The position numbers were made by a program, and so were the translations under genes. Positions 7,082 through 15,026 of a DNA stretch of 18,488 nucleotides are shown piece after piece; position 1 is the first letter of the stretch, and each line of letters begins with the position of its first letter. This stretch comes from Comamonadaceae bacterium. Its GTDB lineage: Bacteria; Pseudomonadota; Gammaproteobacteria; Burkholderiales; Burkholderiaceae_C. The stretch is from positions 1 through 18,488 of the forward strand of contig CANGML010000008.1 in NCBI GenBank assembly GCA_947454585.1. The letters are read 5' to 3'. The notes beneath the pieces are model-generated. The model made no database searches, had not been told where the DNA came from, and saw nothing but the letters and a program-made list of their open reading frames with translations.

Positions 7082-8413
7082 TTAAGACTGGCAGTCCGCA
7101 GATGTGCGGCGTGTCATTTTTTTGTCGGACAGGTACTTGTCAGACGCTTGCTTGATCATGGGCTTCAAGATCTGCTCATCCGCCTGAATGAAGTCCGAGG
7201 AGAAGCTCCACTTGCTACCGTCCCACGTCTGCACGCGGGCTGAGGTCGAACCCATGTGGTCAGCACACGAGGTCGACAGCGGCTGCATGATGCCGGTGAA
7301 GCCCAGCGCTTCCAGACGCTTGGGATCGAGTGCCAAGTTTTCCAGACCCCAGCGCACTTGCTCGCCGGTCATGACTTTGCCTTTGCCAAAACGCTCTTGG
7401 GCACGGCGCACCGCCTCCACGCTGAGCATGGAAATGATCACACCGCGGGTATAGAGCACCTGGCCGACTTCGTCTTTGGGTCCAGAACCTTGGTTCTTGC
7501 CATGCACATGCTTCAGGATGTCTTGAATCACTTTAGGCTGTGTGCCCGAGGTGTTCAAAGCCAAGGCGTTGTAGCCCTTGGCGCCTTCGCCAACGTCTTT
7601 GACATCAGGCTCGGCCCCTGCCCACCACACACCGTACATCTTGTCGCGGGGGTAGCCCGTGGCTTGTGCTTCTTTCAAGGCGGTGGAGTTCATGACACCC
7701 CAGCCCCACAAGAACACAAAGTCAGGACGGCTTTGACGCACTTGCAACCAGGCCGACTTTTGCTCGACGCCCGGTGCGGTGACAGGGATCAACTGCAACT
7801 CGAACCCGTGCATCTTGGCACGCTCTTGCAAGACGGGGATTGGCTCTTTGCCGAAGGGTGAATCGTGATAAACCAAAGCGATCTTCTTGCCTTTGAGCTT
7901 GTCCAGGCCGCCTTCTTTCTTGCCCAGGTGTTGCACCAAGATGTCAGCACCAGTCCAGTAACTGCCCATCAGCGGGAAGTTCCACTTGAACGCTTGACCG
8001 TCTTGCGCAATCGACAAGCCATAGCCCAAGGTGATCAAGGGCACCTTGTCCACGGGGGCTTTTTCAGTCAACGCGAAGGTGATGCCGGTGGCTTGCGGGT
8101 CAAACACGGACACGCCGGGACGGCCCTTCAGGCGCTCGTAGCATTCCACACCGCGGTCGGTGGCGTAACCGGTTTCGCACTCTTCAAAAGTGATCTTGAC
8201 GCCATTGATGCCGCCATCGCGGGCATTGATGAGTTTCAAATAATCTTGCTTACCGTTGGCCCATGGAATGCCGTTCGGGGCATAAGGTCCGGTGCGGTAG
8301 GACAGCAATGGGAAAAACTGCTCCTTGGCTTGCGCCTGAACTGCCGTCGTCACCAGCGACGATGCAGCAACCGCCGCTGTGGCGACAGCCAAAATCAAAT
8401 CACGCATCTTCAT
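7082..8413 (-). CDS. LivK-like periplasmic substrate-binding protein of the ABC importer
   Basis: A 443-residue exported binding protein of the branched-chain amino acid/amide (HAAT) type I fold. The signal peptide spans about residues 1-27 (charged start, alanine-rich core, VQA cleavage). Family landmarks are INARDGGINGVKI, a DSPFGKEPIPVLQERAKMHG segment typical of the second lobe, and GYPRDKMYGVWWAG. It is longer than classical LivK/LivJ (about 345-370 mature residues). It contains several cysteines (ECETGY, VECYERL, STSCADH and a C-terminal DCQS) that could form disulfides in the periplasm. The ATG at 8413 has AAGGAG at good spacing and a T-rich stretch ahead of it, suggesting strong translation. 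The ligand is unknown: members of this branch bind aromatic acids and other carboxylates as well as amino acids. The flanking CoA ligases favour a carboxylic acid. Confidence 0.92.
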   Translation of the reverse strand: MKMRDLILAVATAAVAASSLVTTAVQAQAKEQFFPLLSYRTGPYAPNGIPWANGKQDYLKLINARDGGINGVKITFEECETGYATDRGVECYERLKGRPGVSVFDPQATGITFALTEKAPVDKVPLITLGYGLSIAQDGQAFKWNFPLMGSYWTGADILVQHLGKKEGGLDKLKGKKIALVYHDSPFGKEPIPVLQERAKMHGFELQLIPVTAPGVEQKSAWLQVRQSRPDFVFLWGWGVMNSTALKEAQATGYPRDKMYGVWWAGAEPDVKDVGEGAKGYNALALNTSGTQPKVIQDILKHVHGKNQGSGPKDEVGQVLYTRGVIISMLSVEAVRRAQERFGKGKVMTGEQVRWGLENLALDPKRLEALGFTGIMQPLSTSCADHMGSTSARVQTWDGSKWSFSSDFIQADEQILKPMIKQASDKYLSDKKMTRRTSADCQS

Positions 8414-8460
8414 GTTGTCTCCTTAGAAAAATTAACACTCACCAAAAACGATCCACACCC

Positions 8461-9537
8461 TCAATGAGGGAAGGGCCAGAGCCGCAGCTTTTGCTTGGCA
8501 ATCGACCACAACTTGGCCAAGCCATGCGGTTCCACGATCAAGAACCACACGATCAGCCCACCAAAAATCATCAACTCCGCATGCGACACGCCGGCGGTTG
8601 AAATCTCAACCCCCACCAAGCCCGCCAAAGCCGGCAAGACCTGGCTAAGGGCAATCGGCAACAAGGTGATGAACGCGGCCCCCAAAAAGCCCCCCAGGAT
8701 AGAGCCCAAGCCGCCGATGATCACCATGAACAACAGTCGGAAAGAAATATCCACCGAGAAAGCTGCGGGCTCCCAAGCGCCGAGGTAAATGAAGGCCCAC
8801 AAGCCACCCGCCACACCCACGATGAACGAGCTGACGGCAAATGCACTCAGCTTGGCATACATGGGTCGGATGCCGATGACGGCAGCGGCCACGTCCATGT
8901 CACGGATCGCCATCCACTCGCGACCGACGGCGCTGCGCACCAGATTTTTGGCCAACAGCGCAATCACAACCAACACAACCAAGCAGAACCAATATTTGCT
9001 CAAGGCGCTGTCAATCGGCAGGCCAAACACCTGCAACTCATTCACCGACACCGAACCCGAAGGCGAGTCATTGGTCAGCCACTTGATGCGCAAGAACATC
9101 CAGTCGCTGAAGAACTGCGCGGCCAAGGTAGCCACCGCCAAATACAGCCCTTTGACGCGCAGACTCGGCAGGCCAAACAAGATGCCGAAGGCCGTGGCGC
9201 ACAGGCCACCGAGGACCAAGGCGGGGATCAAAGGCAAGCCGGGCAGACGGACGAAAAAGTTGTACGCCCCATAAGCGCCCACCGCCATGAAAGCGCCCGA
9301 GCCCAATGAAATTTGGCCGCAGTAACCCACCAAGATGTTCACCCCCAAGGCTGCCAGCGACATGATGAGGAATGGAATCAGAATCGCACGAAAGAAGTAA
9401 TCGGAAGCCAACAAGGGCACCACCGCAAAGGCAAATACCAACAGTATCGCCATGGCGATGCGGTCTTGCCGAATTGGAAGGATTTGCTGATCGGCTCGGT
9501 AAGTGGTCTTGAATTGACCATTTTCTCTGTAGAACAT
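8461..9537 (-). CDS. livM: HAAT/LIV-type ABC transporter permease (LivM)
   Basis: A 358-residue inner-membrane permease. The ATG at 9537 is chosen because AAGGA lies six bases upstream, overlapping the livH stop; a longer in-frame reading would run into livH. A hydrophilic N-terminal segment of about 28 residues precedes the first membrane helix. Many hydrophobic helices follow, with the LivM hallmark NILVGYCGQISLGSGAF (about residues 74-90). A cytoplasmic EAA-like loop (VGREWMAIRDMDVAAAVIG) would contact the ATPases. The C-terminal half has the GGLGSILGGFLGA repeat typical of the family. It forms the transmembrane channel with LivH. The gap to livH is 8 bases and to livK 47 bases, so all are one transcript. 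Confidence 0.95.
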   Translation of the reverse strand: MFYRENGQFKTTYRADQQILPIRQDRIAMAILLVFAFAVVPLLASDYFFRAILIPFLIMSLAALGVNILVGYCGQISLGSGAFMAVGAYGAYNFFVRLPGLPLIPALVLGGLCATAFGILFGLPSLRVKGLYLAVATLAAQFFSDWMFLRIKWLTNDSPSGSVSVNELQVFGLPIDSALSKYWFCLVVLVVIALLAKNLVRSAVGREWMAIRDMDVAAAVIGIRPMYAKLSAFAVSSFIVGVAGGLWAFIYLGAWEPAAFSVDISFRLLFMVIIGGLGSILGGFLGAAFITLLPIALSQVLPALAGLVGVEISTAGVSHAELMIFGGLIVWFLIVEPHGLAKLWSIAKQKLRLWPFPH

Positions 9538-9545
9538 TTTTTTCC

Positions 9546-10475
9546 TTACACGCGGTCGATGATTTTTTCGCCGAACAGACCTTGCGGACGGATCAACAAA
9601 AAGCCTAGCGCCAAGACATAGGCGAACCAAATTTCGATGCCTCCGCCCACAAAACTACCGAGGTAAACCTCGGAGAGTTTCTCACCCACCCCGATGATCA
9701 AGCCACCCAAGATAGCGCCAGGCACCGATGTCAAGCCACCCAAAATGACGACGGGCAAAGCCCGCAAGGCCACCGTGGCCAGCGAGAACTGCACGCCCAA
9801 CTTGCTGCCCCAGATCATGCCGGCCACCAAGGCCACCACACCGGCGACACACCACACAATCACCCAAATGCGGTTGAGGGGGATACCGATCGACTGCGCC
9901 GCTTGATGGTCATCGGCCACCGCACGCAAAGCACGGCCAGTGGCTGTCTTTTGAAAGAACACGGTCAACAAAGCGACCAGCGCAGCAGCAATCAAGGCCG
10001 CATAAAAGTCTTCCTTGTTGACCAGCACGCCCCCCTCGAACAAGCCGTCCAAGATGAAGACGGGGTCTTTGGGCATGCCGATGTCAATCTTGTAAATGCT
10101 GCTGCCAAACAGGGTCTGGCCCAAGCCTTCCAGAAAATACGCAATGCCCAGCGTGGCCATCAGCAAGGTGGCGCCTTCTTGGTTGACCAGATGCCGCAGC
10201 ACCAGGAACTCCACTGCCCATGCCACCAGAAACATCACCACGGCGGCCATCGCGAAGGCCAGCACGTTGGCCATCAGCAGACTGTCTACCCCCGTCCACT
10301 GCGGGATCCACTCGGAGAAACGCGCCATCGACAAAGCGCCAAACAGCACCATCGCGCCCTGCGCGAAATTAAAAACACCAGACGCTTTGAAAATAAGCAC
10401 AAAGCCCAAAGCGACCAGCGAATACAACATGCCCGCCATCAGGCCGCCGAGCAATGTTTCAAGAAAGAATGCCAT
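9546..10475 (-). CDS. livH: HAAT/LIV-type ABC transporter permease (LivH)
   Basis: A 309-residue inner-membrane permease, close to the usual length of about 300. The ATG at 10475 is preceded by AAGGA at seven bases; upstream in-frame ATGs overlap livG and give no family sequence. Landmarks are GLMAGMLYSLVALGFVLIFKASGVFNFAQG, given here only by its key parts: YSLVALG and FNFAQGAMVLFGA. The EAA-type loop is TGRALRAVADDHQAAQSIGI, the C-terminal half has VVILGGLTSVPGAILGG, and the protein ends RPQGLFGEK. It pairs with LivM to form the import channel. Gaps are 28 bases to livG and 8 bases to livM. Confidence 0.95.
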   Translation of the reverse strand: MAFFLETLLGGLMAGMLYSLVALGFVLIFKASGVFNFAQGAMVLFGALSMARFSEWIPQWTGVDSLLMANVLAFAMAAVVMFLVAWAVEFLVLRHLVNQEGATLLMATLGIAYFLEGLGQTLFGSSIYKIDIGMPKDPVFILDGLFEGGVLVNKEDFYAALIAAALVALLTVFFQKTATGRALRAVADDHQAAQSIGIPLNRIWVIVWCVAGVVALVAGMIWGSKLGVQFSLATVALRALPVVILGGLTSVPGAILGGLIIGVGEKLSEVYLGSFVGGGIEIWFAYVLALGFLLIRPQGLFGEKIIDRV

Positions 10476-10503
10476 CGTTAAATCCTTATTCGTGCAAGTT
10501 CGC

Positions 10504-11286
10504 TCAGTGCGAGGTGCCCAGATAGGCGCTGATGACTTCTGGGTTGTTGCGCACTTCATCGGGCGTGCCGTCGCCAATTTTCTTGCCGTAGTCCAACACC
10601 ACCACACGGTCCGAGATGTCCATCACCACGCCCATGTCGTGCTCGATCAACACCACGGTCGTGCCGAACTCGTCGTTCACGTCCAGGATAAAGCGGCACA
10701 TGTCCTGCTTTTCTTCGAGGTTCATGCCGGCCATCGGCTCATCAAGCAACAGCACTTTCGGCTCCATCGCCAAGGCGCGACCTAAGTCCACACGCTTTTG
10801 CAAACCATAAGGCAACTGCCCCACGGGCGATTTGCGGAAGGCCTGAATTTCCAAAAAGTCAATGATGTGCTCCACAACTTCTCGGTGCATTTCTTCTTCG
10901 CGTTGGGCAGGGCCTAAGCGGAGGGCTTGCATCAGGATGTTGCTTTTGATCTTGAGGTTGCGCCCCGACATGATGTTGTCAATCACGCTCATGCCTTTGA
11001 ACAGCGCGAGGTTCTGAAATGTTCGGGCAATGCCCATGTCAGCCACTTGGCGGCTGTTCATGTGGTCAAAGGTTTGACCACGGAAGGTGATCGAGCCTTC
11101 TTGCGGGGTGTAAACGCCGTTGATGCAGTTGAGCATGGAGCTCTTGCCTGCGCCGTTAGGCCCAATGATGGCGCGCACTTCGTGCTCTCTGACGTTGAAC
11201 GAAATATCGGTCAGCGCCTTGACGCCACCGAACCGCAAACTGATGTTTTGAACGTCGAGGATGACGTCACCTATCGTCTTGCTCAT
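10504..11286 (-). CDS. livG: HAAT/LIV-type ABC transporter ATPase (LivG)
   Basis: A 260-residue cytoplasmic ATPase. Walker A is GPNGAGKSS (42-50), the Q-loop is FQN with Q91, the signature is the LivG-like LPYGLQKRVDLGRAL (158-172), Walker B is VLLLDEP (178-184), and the switch histidine is in IEHDMG (H216). It pairs with LivF to power LivHM. Its ATG overlaps the TGA of the preceding acyl-CoA synthetase gene as ATGA, so translation of importer and ligase is coupled. The residue in the signature after PYG is Leu rather than the canonical SGGQ pattern, which is normal for this subunit. Confidence 0.95.
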   Translation of the reverse strand: MSKTIGDVILDVQNISLRFGGVKALTDISFNVREHEVRAIIGPNGAGKSSMLNCINGVYTPQEGSITFRGQTFDHMNSRQVADMGIARTFQNLALFKGMSVIDNIMSGRNLKIKSNILMQALRLGPAQREEEMHREVVEHIIDFLEIQAFRKSPVGQLPYGLQKRVDLGRALAMEPKVLLLDEPMAGMNLEEKQDMCRFILDVNDEFGTTVVLIEHDMGVVMDISDRVVVLDYGKKIGDGTPDEVRNNPEVISAYLGTSH

Positions 11287-13229
11287 GCTGCTTTCCCTAC
11301 CGGCGTGAAGGTTTGTGCGTCAGACAGTTTGAGTGTGGCGCTGACGCTACCGGTGCGGCCATCTTCAAACTTCACTTGGGTCTCAATGAATTGCTCGGTC
11401 GCGCCGTTGTAAAGCGCATCTACCAAGACGCTGTACTTCTCGGCGATGAAGCCGCGGCGCACTTTGTTGGTCCGCGTCAACTCACCATCATCCGCGTCAA
11501 GCTCTTTGTGCAACACGAGGAAACGGCTGACTTGGCTACCTGCTAACAACTCGTCCACTGACAAGTCGGCATTGACTTTTTCCACGCACGACTGGATCAA
11601 CTGATACACCTCCGGCTTTTGCGCCAAATCGGTATAGCCCGCATAGGGCAAATTGCGGCGCTCGGCCCAGTTGCCCACGGCGTCCATATCGATGTTGATC
11701 ATCACGCACACTTTTTCGCGTTGGTCGCCGTAGGCCACCACTTCTTTGATGTGCGGGAAGAACTTGAGTTTGTTTTCCACGTACTTGGGCGCAAACATGG
11801 CGCCGTCGTTGGCGCCGCCTTTGATGCGACCCACGTCTTTGACGCGGTCAATGATCTTCAAATGTCCATGGGCATCCAAGAAGCCCGCGTCACTGGTGTG
11901 GTACCAACCATCCGCGGTAAGCACTTCTGCCGTGGCCGCATCGTTTTTGTAATAGCCCTTGAGCAAGCCAGGTGACTTGACCAAGATTTCGCCGTTATCA
12001 GCCACTTTGATTTCAACCCCAGCACATGGCACGCCCACGGTATCAGCGCGTGCTTCGTGGTCAGGCTGCAAGCAAACAAACACCGCGGTTTCCGTGGAGC
12101 CATAAAGCTGCTTCAAATTCACGCCAATGGCACGATAAAAGCTAAACAGGTCTGGGCCAATCGCCTCACCCGCGGTGTAAGCCACGCGCACACGGCTCAT
12201 GCCGAGGTTATTACGCAAGGGGCCGTAGACCAATAAGTTACCCAAGGCGTAAAGCGCACCACCGACCCAGCCGATGGACTTGCCATCCATTTTGCTGGGG
12301 CCGTATTGGCGCGCCACATCCATGAAGAAATGGAACATGCCACGCTTGAGGGTGCCAGCGTCTTCCATACGAATCATCACGCTGGTCAACAAGCCCTCAA
12401 ACACACGGGGCGGCGCAAAGTAGTAAGTCGGACCGACCTCTTTCAAGTCAATGGTGACAGTGGCTGCCGACTCGGGGCAGTTCACCACATAGCCGCAATA
12501 CAACCACTGGGCGTAGCTGAAAATATTTTGACCAATCCATGCCGGCGGCAAATAGGCCAGCACGTCTTCGTGCGAGGTGAGCCGGTCAAACAACGCACCC
12601 GCTTCTGCGCGGTTGATCAACGAGTGGTGCGTGTGCACCACGCCTTTGGGATTGCCCGTTGTGCCAGAGGTGAAGAACATCGCCCCCACGTCATCGTGAT
12701 GGGCTTTTTCAACTTCAGCGACAAAGAATTCGGGGTGCTGTTGGGCGAATACCGCGCCGGCAGAGACCAGTTCCTCGACCGACGCCAAGCCTGGCTCGTC
12801 GTACTTGCGCAAGCCGCGTGGGTCGTCGTAGTAGATGTGTTGGATTTGCGGGCATTGCTCACGAATCTCCAGCAACTTGTCGACTTGCTCTTGGTCTTCC
12901 ACCACCGCAAAACGCACCTCGGCATTGTTGAGGGGGAACACGCATTCGGGGCCTGCAGCATCTTGGTACAAGGGGATGGGAATCGCACCCAAGGACTGTG
13001 CCGCCAACATGGTGGCGTACAGGCGGGGACGGTTGGACCCTATCACTGCCATGTGTTCACCACGGCGCAAGCCCGCTTGGTGCAAGCCACTGGCGATGTG
13101 TTCCACCATCTGTGCCATGCTGGCCCATGAGGTGGTTTGCCAAATGCCATATTCCTTCTCACGCATCGCTGGCGCTTGGGGGCGTTCGCTGGCATGCTTG
13201 AGTAACAGTCGAGGGAACGTGGTCTGCAT
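11283..13229 (-). CDS. Long-chain-acyl-CoA-synthetase-like AMP-dependent ligase
   Basis: A 648-residue adenylate-forming enzyme of the FadD/long-chain acyl-CoA synthetase type. The ATP P-loop is FFTSGTTGNPKGV (185-197), the adenine motif is LYGSTE (375-380), the ribose-binding Asp is in YHTSDAG (D447), and the hinge is DRVKDVG (461-467). The C-terminal domain continues past KGGANDGAMFAPKYVENKL. It makes an acyl-AMP and then an acyl-CoA, in the cytoplasm or at the inner membrane face. The ATG at 13229 is preferred to one at 13250 because AAGGA sits six bases before it while the upstream ATG has only a T-run ahead. It is the first gene of the operon, directly behind the control region, and overlaps livG. 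Chain length or aromatic preference cannot be inferred. Confidence 0.92.
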   Translation of the reverse strand: MQTTFPRLLLKHASERPQAPAMREKEYGIWQTTSWASMAQMVEHIASGLHQAGLRRGEHMAVIGSNRPRLYATMLAAQSLGAIPIPLYQDAAGPECVFPLNNAEVRFAVVEDQEQVDKLLEIREQCPQIQHIYYDDPRGLRKYDEPGLASVEELVSAGAVFAQQHPEFFVAEVEKAHHDDVGAMFFTSGTTGNPKGVVHTHHSLINRAEAGALFDRLTSHEDVLAYLPPAWIGQNIFSYAQWLYCGYVVNCPESAATVTIDLKEVGPTYYFAPPRVFEGLLTSVMIRMEDAGTLKRGMFHFFMDVARQYGPSKMDGKSIGWVGGALYALGNLLVYGPLRNNLGMSRVRVAYTAGEAIGPDLFSFYRAIGVNLKQLYGSTETAVFVCLQPDHEARADTVGVPCAGVEIKVADNGEILVKSPGLLKGYYKNDAATAEVLTADGWYHTSDAGFLDAHGHLKIIDRVKDVGRIKGGANDGAMFAPKYVENKLKFFPHIKEVVAYGDQREKVCVMINIDMDAVGNWAERRNLPYAGYTDLAQKPEVYQLIQSCVEKVNADLSVDELLAGSQVSRFLVLHKELDADDGELTRTNKVRRGFIAEKYSVLVDALYNGATEQFIETQVKFEDGRTGSVSATLKLSDAQTFTPVGKAA

Positions 13230-13297
13230 TCCTGATCCTTGATTTGTCATTTAAAAAAAACCGGCACCTAAGCAGGAGGTTTTGAACATTGGCAGGC

Positions 13298-13341
13298 ATC
13301 GTAGGAGTTCATTTGACGCCAAGTTGTCGTTTCGACGACAA
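13298..13341 (-). promoter_or_regulatory. Predicted promoter and operator of the ligase-liv operon
   Basis: The 162-base gap between the divergent ATGs holds TTGTCGTTTCGACGACAA at 13324-13341, a perfect seven-base inverted repeat with a four-base centre. On the minus strand a -10-like hexamer TACGAT (13303-13298) matches four of six consensus positions. With a standard -10 to start distance, +1 falls near 13291 and the palindrome centres at -41.5, the class II activator position of Crp/Fnr proteins. No good -35 is present, as expected for an activator-dependent promoter. The leader would be about 62 bases. The divergent neighbour encodes a Crp/Fnr protein. All functional roles are inferred. 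Confidence 0.5.
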
Positions 13342-13391
13342 TTCAGGGTAGACACCTAGCACGACTTACCCGATCCTGACACGCCCACTTG

Positions 13392-14099
13392 ATGAACGCA
13401 GCAACCACTGTTTACCAGCGGCGGCGCCAGCCCAGCGCCGCCGAAATGGCACAAATACCCTGGCTAGCCTTGCTCACCGATGGCGAACGTCTGCGGGTCG
13501 CGCCTCAAATAGTGGTGAGCGACCCGATGCCCGGCGACTACGTGTGCCGCATGGGGCGCCAAGCCACCTATTGGTTTGGTGTGATCGAGGGTCTGTTGAA
13601 GATGAGCACAGACAGCGCCAGTGGCCGCAGCATCACCTTCACGGGCGTGCCACCAGGTGGCTGGTTTGGCGAGGGCACCGCCCTGAAGCGCGAGAGCTAC
13701 CGCTACAACATCATGGCCTTGCGTCGCAGCGTGGTGGCCGGCGTGCCCATTGATACCTTCCATTGGTTGCTCGACAACTCGATTGGCTTTAACCGCTTTG
13801 TGATGAACCAACTCAATGAGCGCTTGGCGCAATTCATTGAAGCCCGTGAGATCGACCGCTCGACCGACCCCGATGTGCGCGTGGCGCGCAACCTGGCCAC
13901 CCTGTTCAACCCCACGCTGTACCCAGGCGTGGGGGAGATTTTGCGTATCACGCAGCAAGAGTTGGCCTACCTCGTAGGGCTCTCGCGGCAACGTGTCAAC
14001 GTGGCCTTGAACACGCTAGAGAAGCAAGGCGCGATTCGTATTGAATACGGCGGCATGCGCGTCCTAGACCTGGCCGCACTGCGCAGCAGTGGCACTTAG
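13392..14099 (+). CDS. Crp/Fnr-family transcriptional regulator
   Basis: A 235-residue regulator of standard length. The N-terminal half (about 25-135) is a cyclic-nucleotide-type beta-barrel with GGWFGEGTAL (89-98); the dimer helix follows (about 130-155); the C-terminal winged helix-turn-helix is ITQQELAYLVGLSRQRVNVAL (186-206), with recognition helix from S198. The Crp phosphate-cassette Arg-Ser/Thr pair is not evident after the GE (ESYRYN instead), so cAMP binding is doubtful. There is a single Cys (C52), which excludes an Fnr-type iron-sulfur cluster. The ATG at 13392 (preceded directly by an in-frame TTG) is the first start after an in-frame stop at 13377; no clear Shine-Dalgarno is visible. 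It is divergent from the ligase-liv operon and probably controls it. The next gene starts 13 bases downstream. Confidence 0.92.
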   Translation: MNAATTVYQRRRQPSAAEMAQIPWLALLTDGERLRVAPQIVVSDPMPGDYVCRMGRQATYWFGVIEGLLKMSTDSASGRSITFTGVPPGGWFGEGTALKRESYRYNIMALRRSVVAGVPIDTFHWLLDNSIGFNRFVMNQLNERLAQFIEAREIDRSTDPDVRVARNLATLFNPTLYPGVGEILRITQQELAYLVGLSRQRVNVALNTLEKQGAIRIEYGGMRVLDLAALRSSGT

Positions 14100-14112
14100 A
14101 ATTTGACCCCTC

Positions 14113-14970
14113 ATGCCAGACACCTCCTCACCCCTCACCCGCCTCAACAAACGCATGGCCGAGCTAGGCCTTTGCTCACGCCGAGAGGCCGACGCGTGGA
14201 TTGAGCAAGGCTGGGTGCTGGTGAACGGCCGCCCCGCTGAAATGGGCGTCAAAGTCGGCCCCAACGACCGCGTTGAAGTGGATCCTCGTGCCAAGGGCCA
14301 CCAAGACACACAAGTCACTGTTTTGCTGCACAAGCCCATGGGCTATGTGAGTGGCCAAGCCGAAGATGGGCACGAACCCGCGATTGTGTTGATCAACCCA
14401 CGCACACATTGGTCGGGCGACTCGTCCAAACGACGCTTCACGCCGACACAGTTGCGCAGCCTCGCCCCCTCGGGCCGACTCGACATCGACTCCACGGGCT
14501 TGTTGGTGTTGACCCAAGACGGCCGCGTTGCACGCCAACTGATCGGCGAAGACTCGGAGATGGAAAAAGAATACCTGGTGCGCGTGACCTACACGGGCCA
14601 AGAAAACACAGCCGCAGCCACTGCTGCTTCTGCCACGTATGGCGGTAGAGCCAACCCACTCAGCGCCATTGGCGACCACGACCGCGTGACCAACAACGTG
14701 CAAGCGGTGTTTCCGAAGGACCAATTGGAACGCTTGCGCCACGGCTTGAGTTTGGATGGCAAGCCCCTCAAACGCGCGCACGTAGAGTGGCAAAACCCAG
14801 AGCAGCTGCGGTTTGTCTTGACCGAAGGCAAAAAACGCCAAATTCGCCGCATGTGTGAACAAGTCGGCCTTCAGGTCGTGGGTCTCAAGCGCATCCGTAT
14901 TGGACACGTCCAACTGGGGCAACTGCCTGCGGGCCAGTGGCGCTACCTTGGCGCACACGAGCGCTTTTAA
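14113..14970 (+). CDS. rRNA pseudouridine synthase of the RsuA/RluB/RluF family
   Basis: A 285-residue enzyme converting specific uridines of ribosomal RNA to pseudouridine. An N-terminal S4 RNA-binding domain (about 8-57; RLNKRMAELGLCSRREAD) is followed by the synthase domain with LLHKPMGYVSG, the catalytic Asp in SGRLDIDSTGLLVLT (D124), KEYLVRV (152-158) and KKRQIRRMCEQVG (240-252). Length and overall order resemble E. coli RluF (290 aa, 23S U2604), but it lacks RluF's long basic tail, and family assignment by motif alone cannot fix the target. About ten extra residues (around 99-113) sit before the catalytic motif. The ATG at 14113 has a weak ribosome-binding site. A hairpin before htpG (15014-15038) probably ends this transcript. 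Confidence 0.88.
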   Translation: MPDTSSPLTRLNKRMAELGLCSRREADAWIEQGWVLVNGRPAEMGVKVGPNDRVEVDPRAKGHQDTQVTVLLHKPMGYVSGQAEDGHEPAIVLINPRTHWSGDSSKRRFTPTQLRSLAPSGRLDIDSTGLLVLTQDGRVARQLIGEDSEMEKEYLVRVTYTGQENTAAATAASATYGGRANPLSAIGDHDRVTNNVQAVFPKDQLERLRHGLSLDGKPLKRAHVEWQNPEQLRFVLTEGKKRQIRRMCEQVGLQVVGLKRIRIGHVQLGQLPAGQWRYLGAHERF

Positions 14971-14999
14971 AACCCGCCATTCGAAGCTGTTTTTACCCT

Positions 15000-15026
15000 C
15001 TTGAAATTTTGTCCAACGCCCCACAG
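15000..15026 (+). promoter_or_regulatory. Heat-shock (sigma-32/RpoH) promoter of htpG
   Basis: CTTGAAA at 15000-15006 is an exact match to the sigma-32 -35 element. Twelve bases later CCCCACAG (15019-15026) matches the start of the -10 element CCCCATNT. The spacing is within the accepted range, and htpG is a classical RpoH target. Transcription would start around 15032-15035, giving a leader of roughly 25 bases before the ATG at 15059. Confidence 0.75.

Noticed and set aside
13230-13250. ATG at 13250 as the start of the acyl-CoA synthetase.
   Set aside because: No Shine-Dalgarno precedes it (a run of T instead), while the ATG at 13229 has AAGGA at proper spacing.
13251-13285. Run of eight A (T on the minus strand) with nearby GC-rich bases as an intrinsic attenuator of the operon.
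   Set aside because: The only stems I can draw are about four base pairs long, too weak for a terminator.
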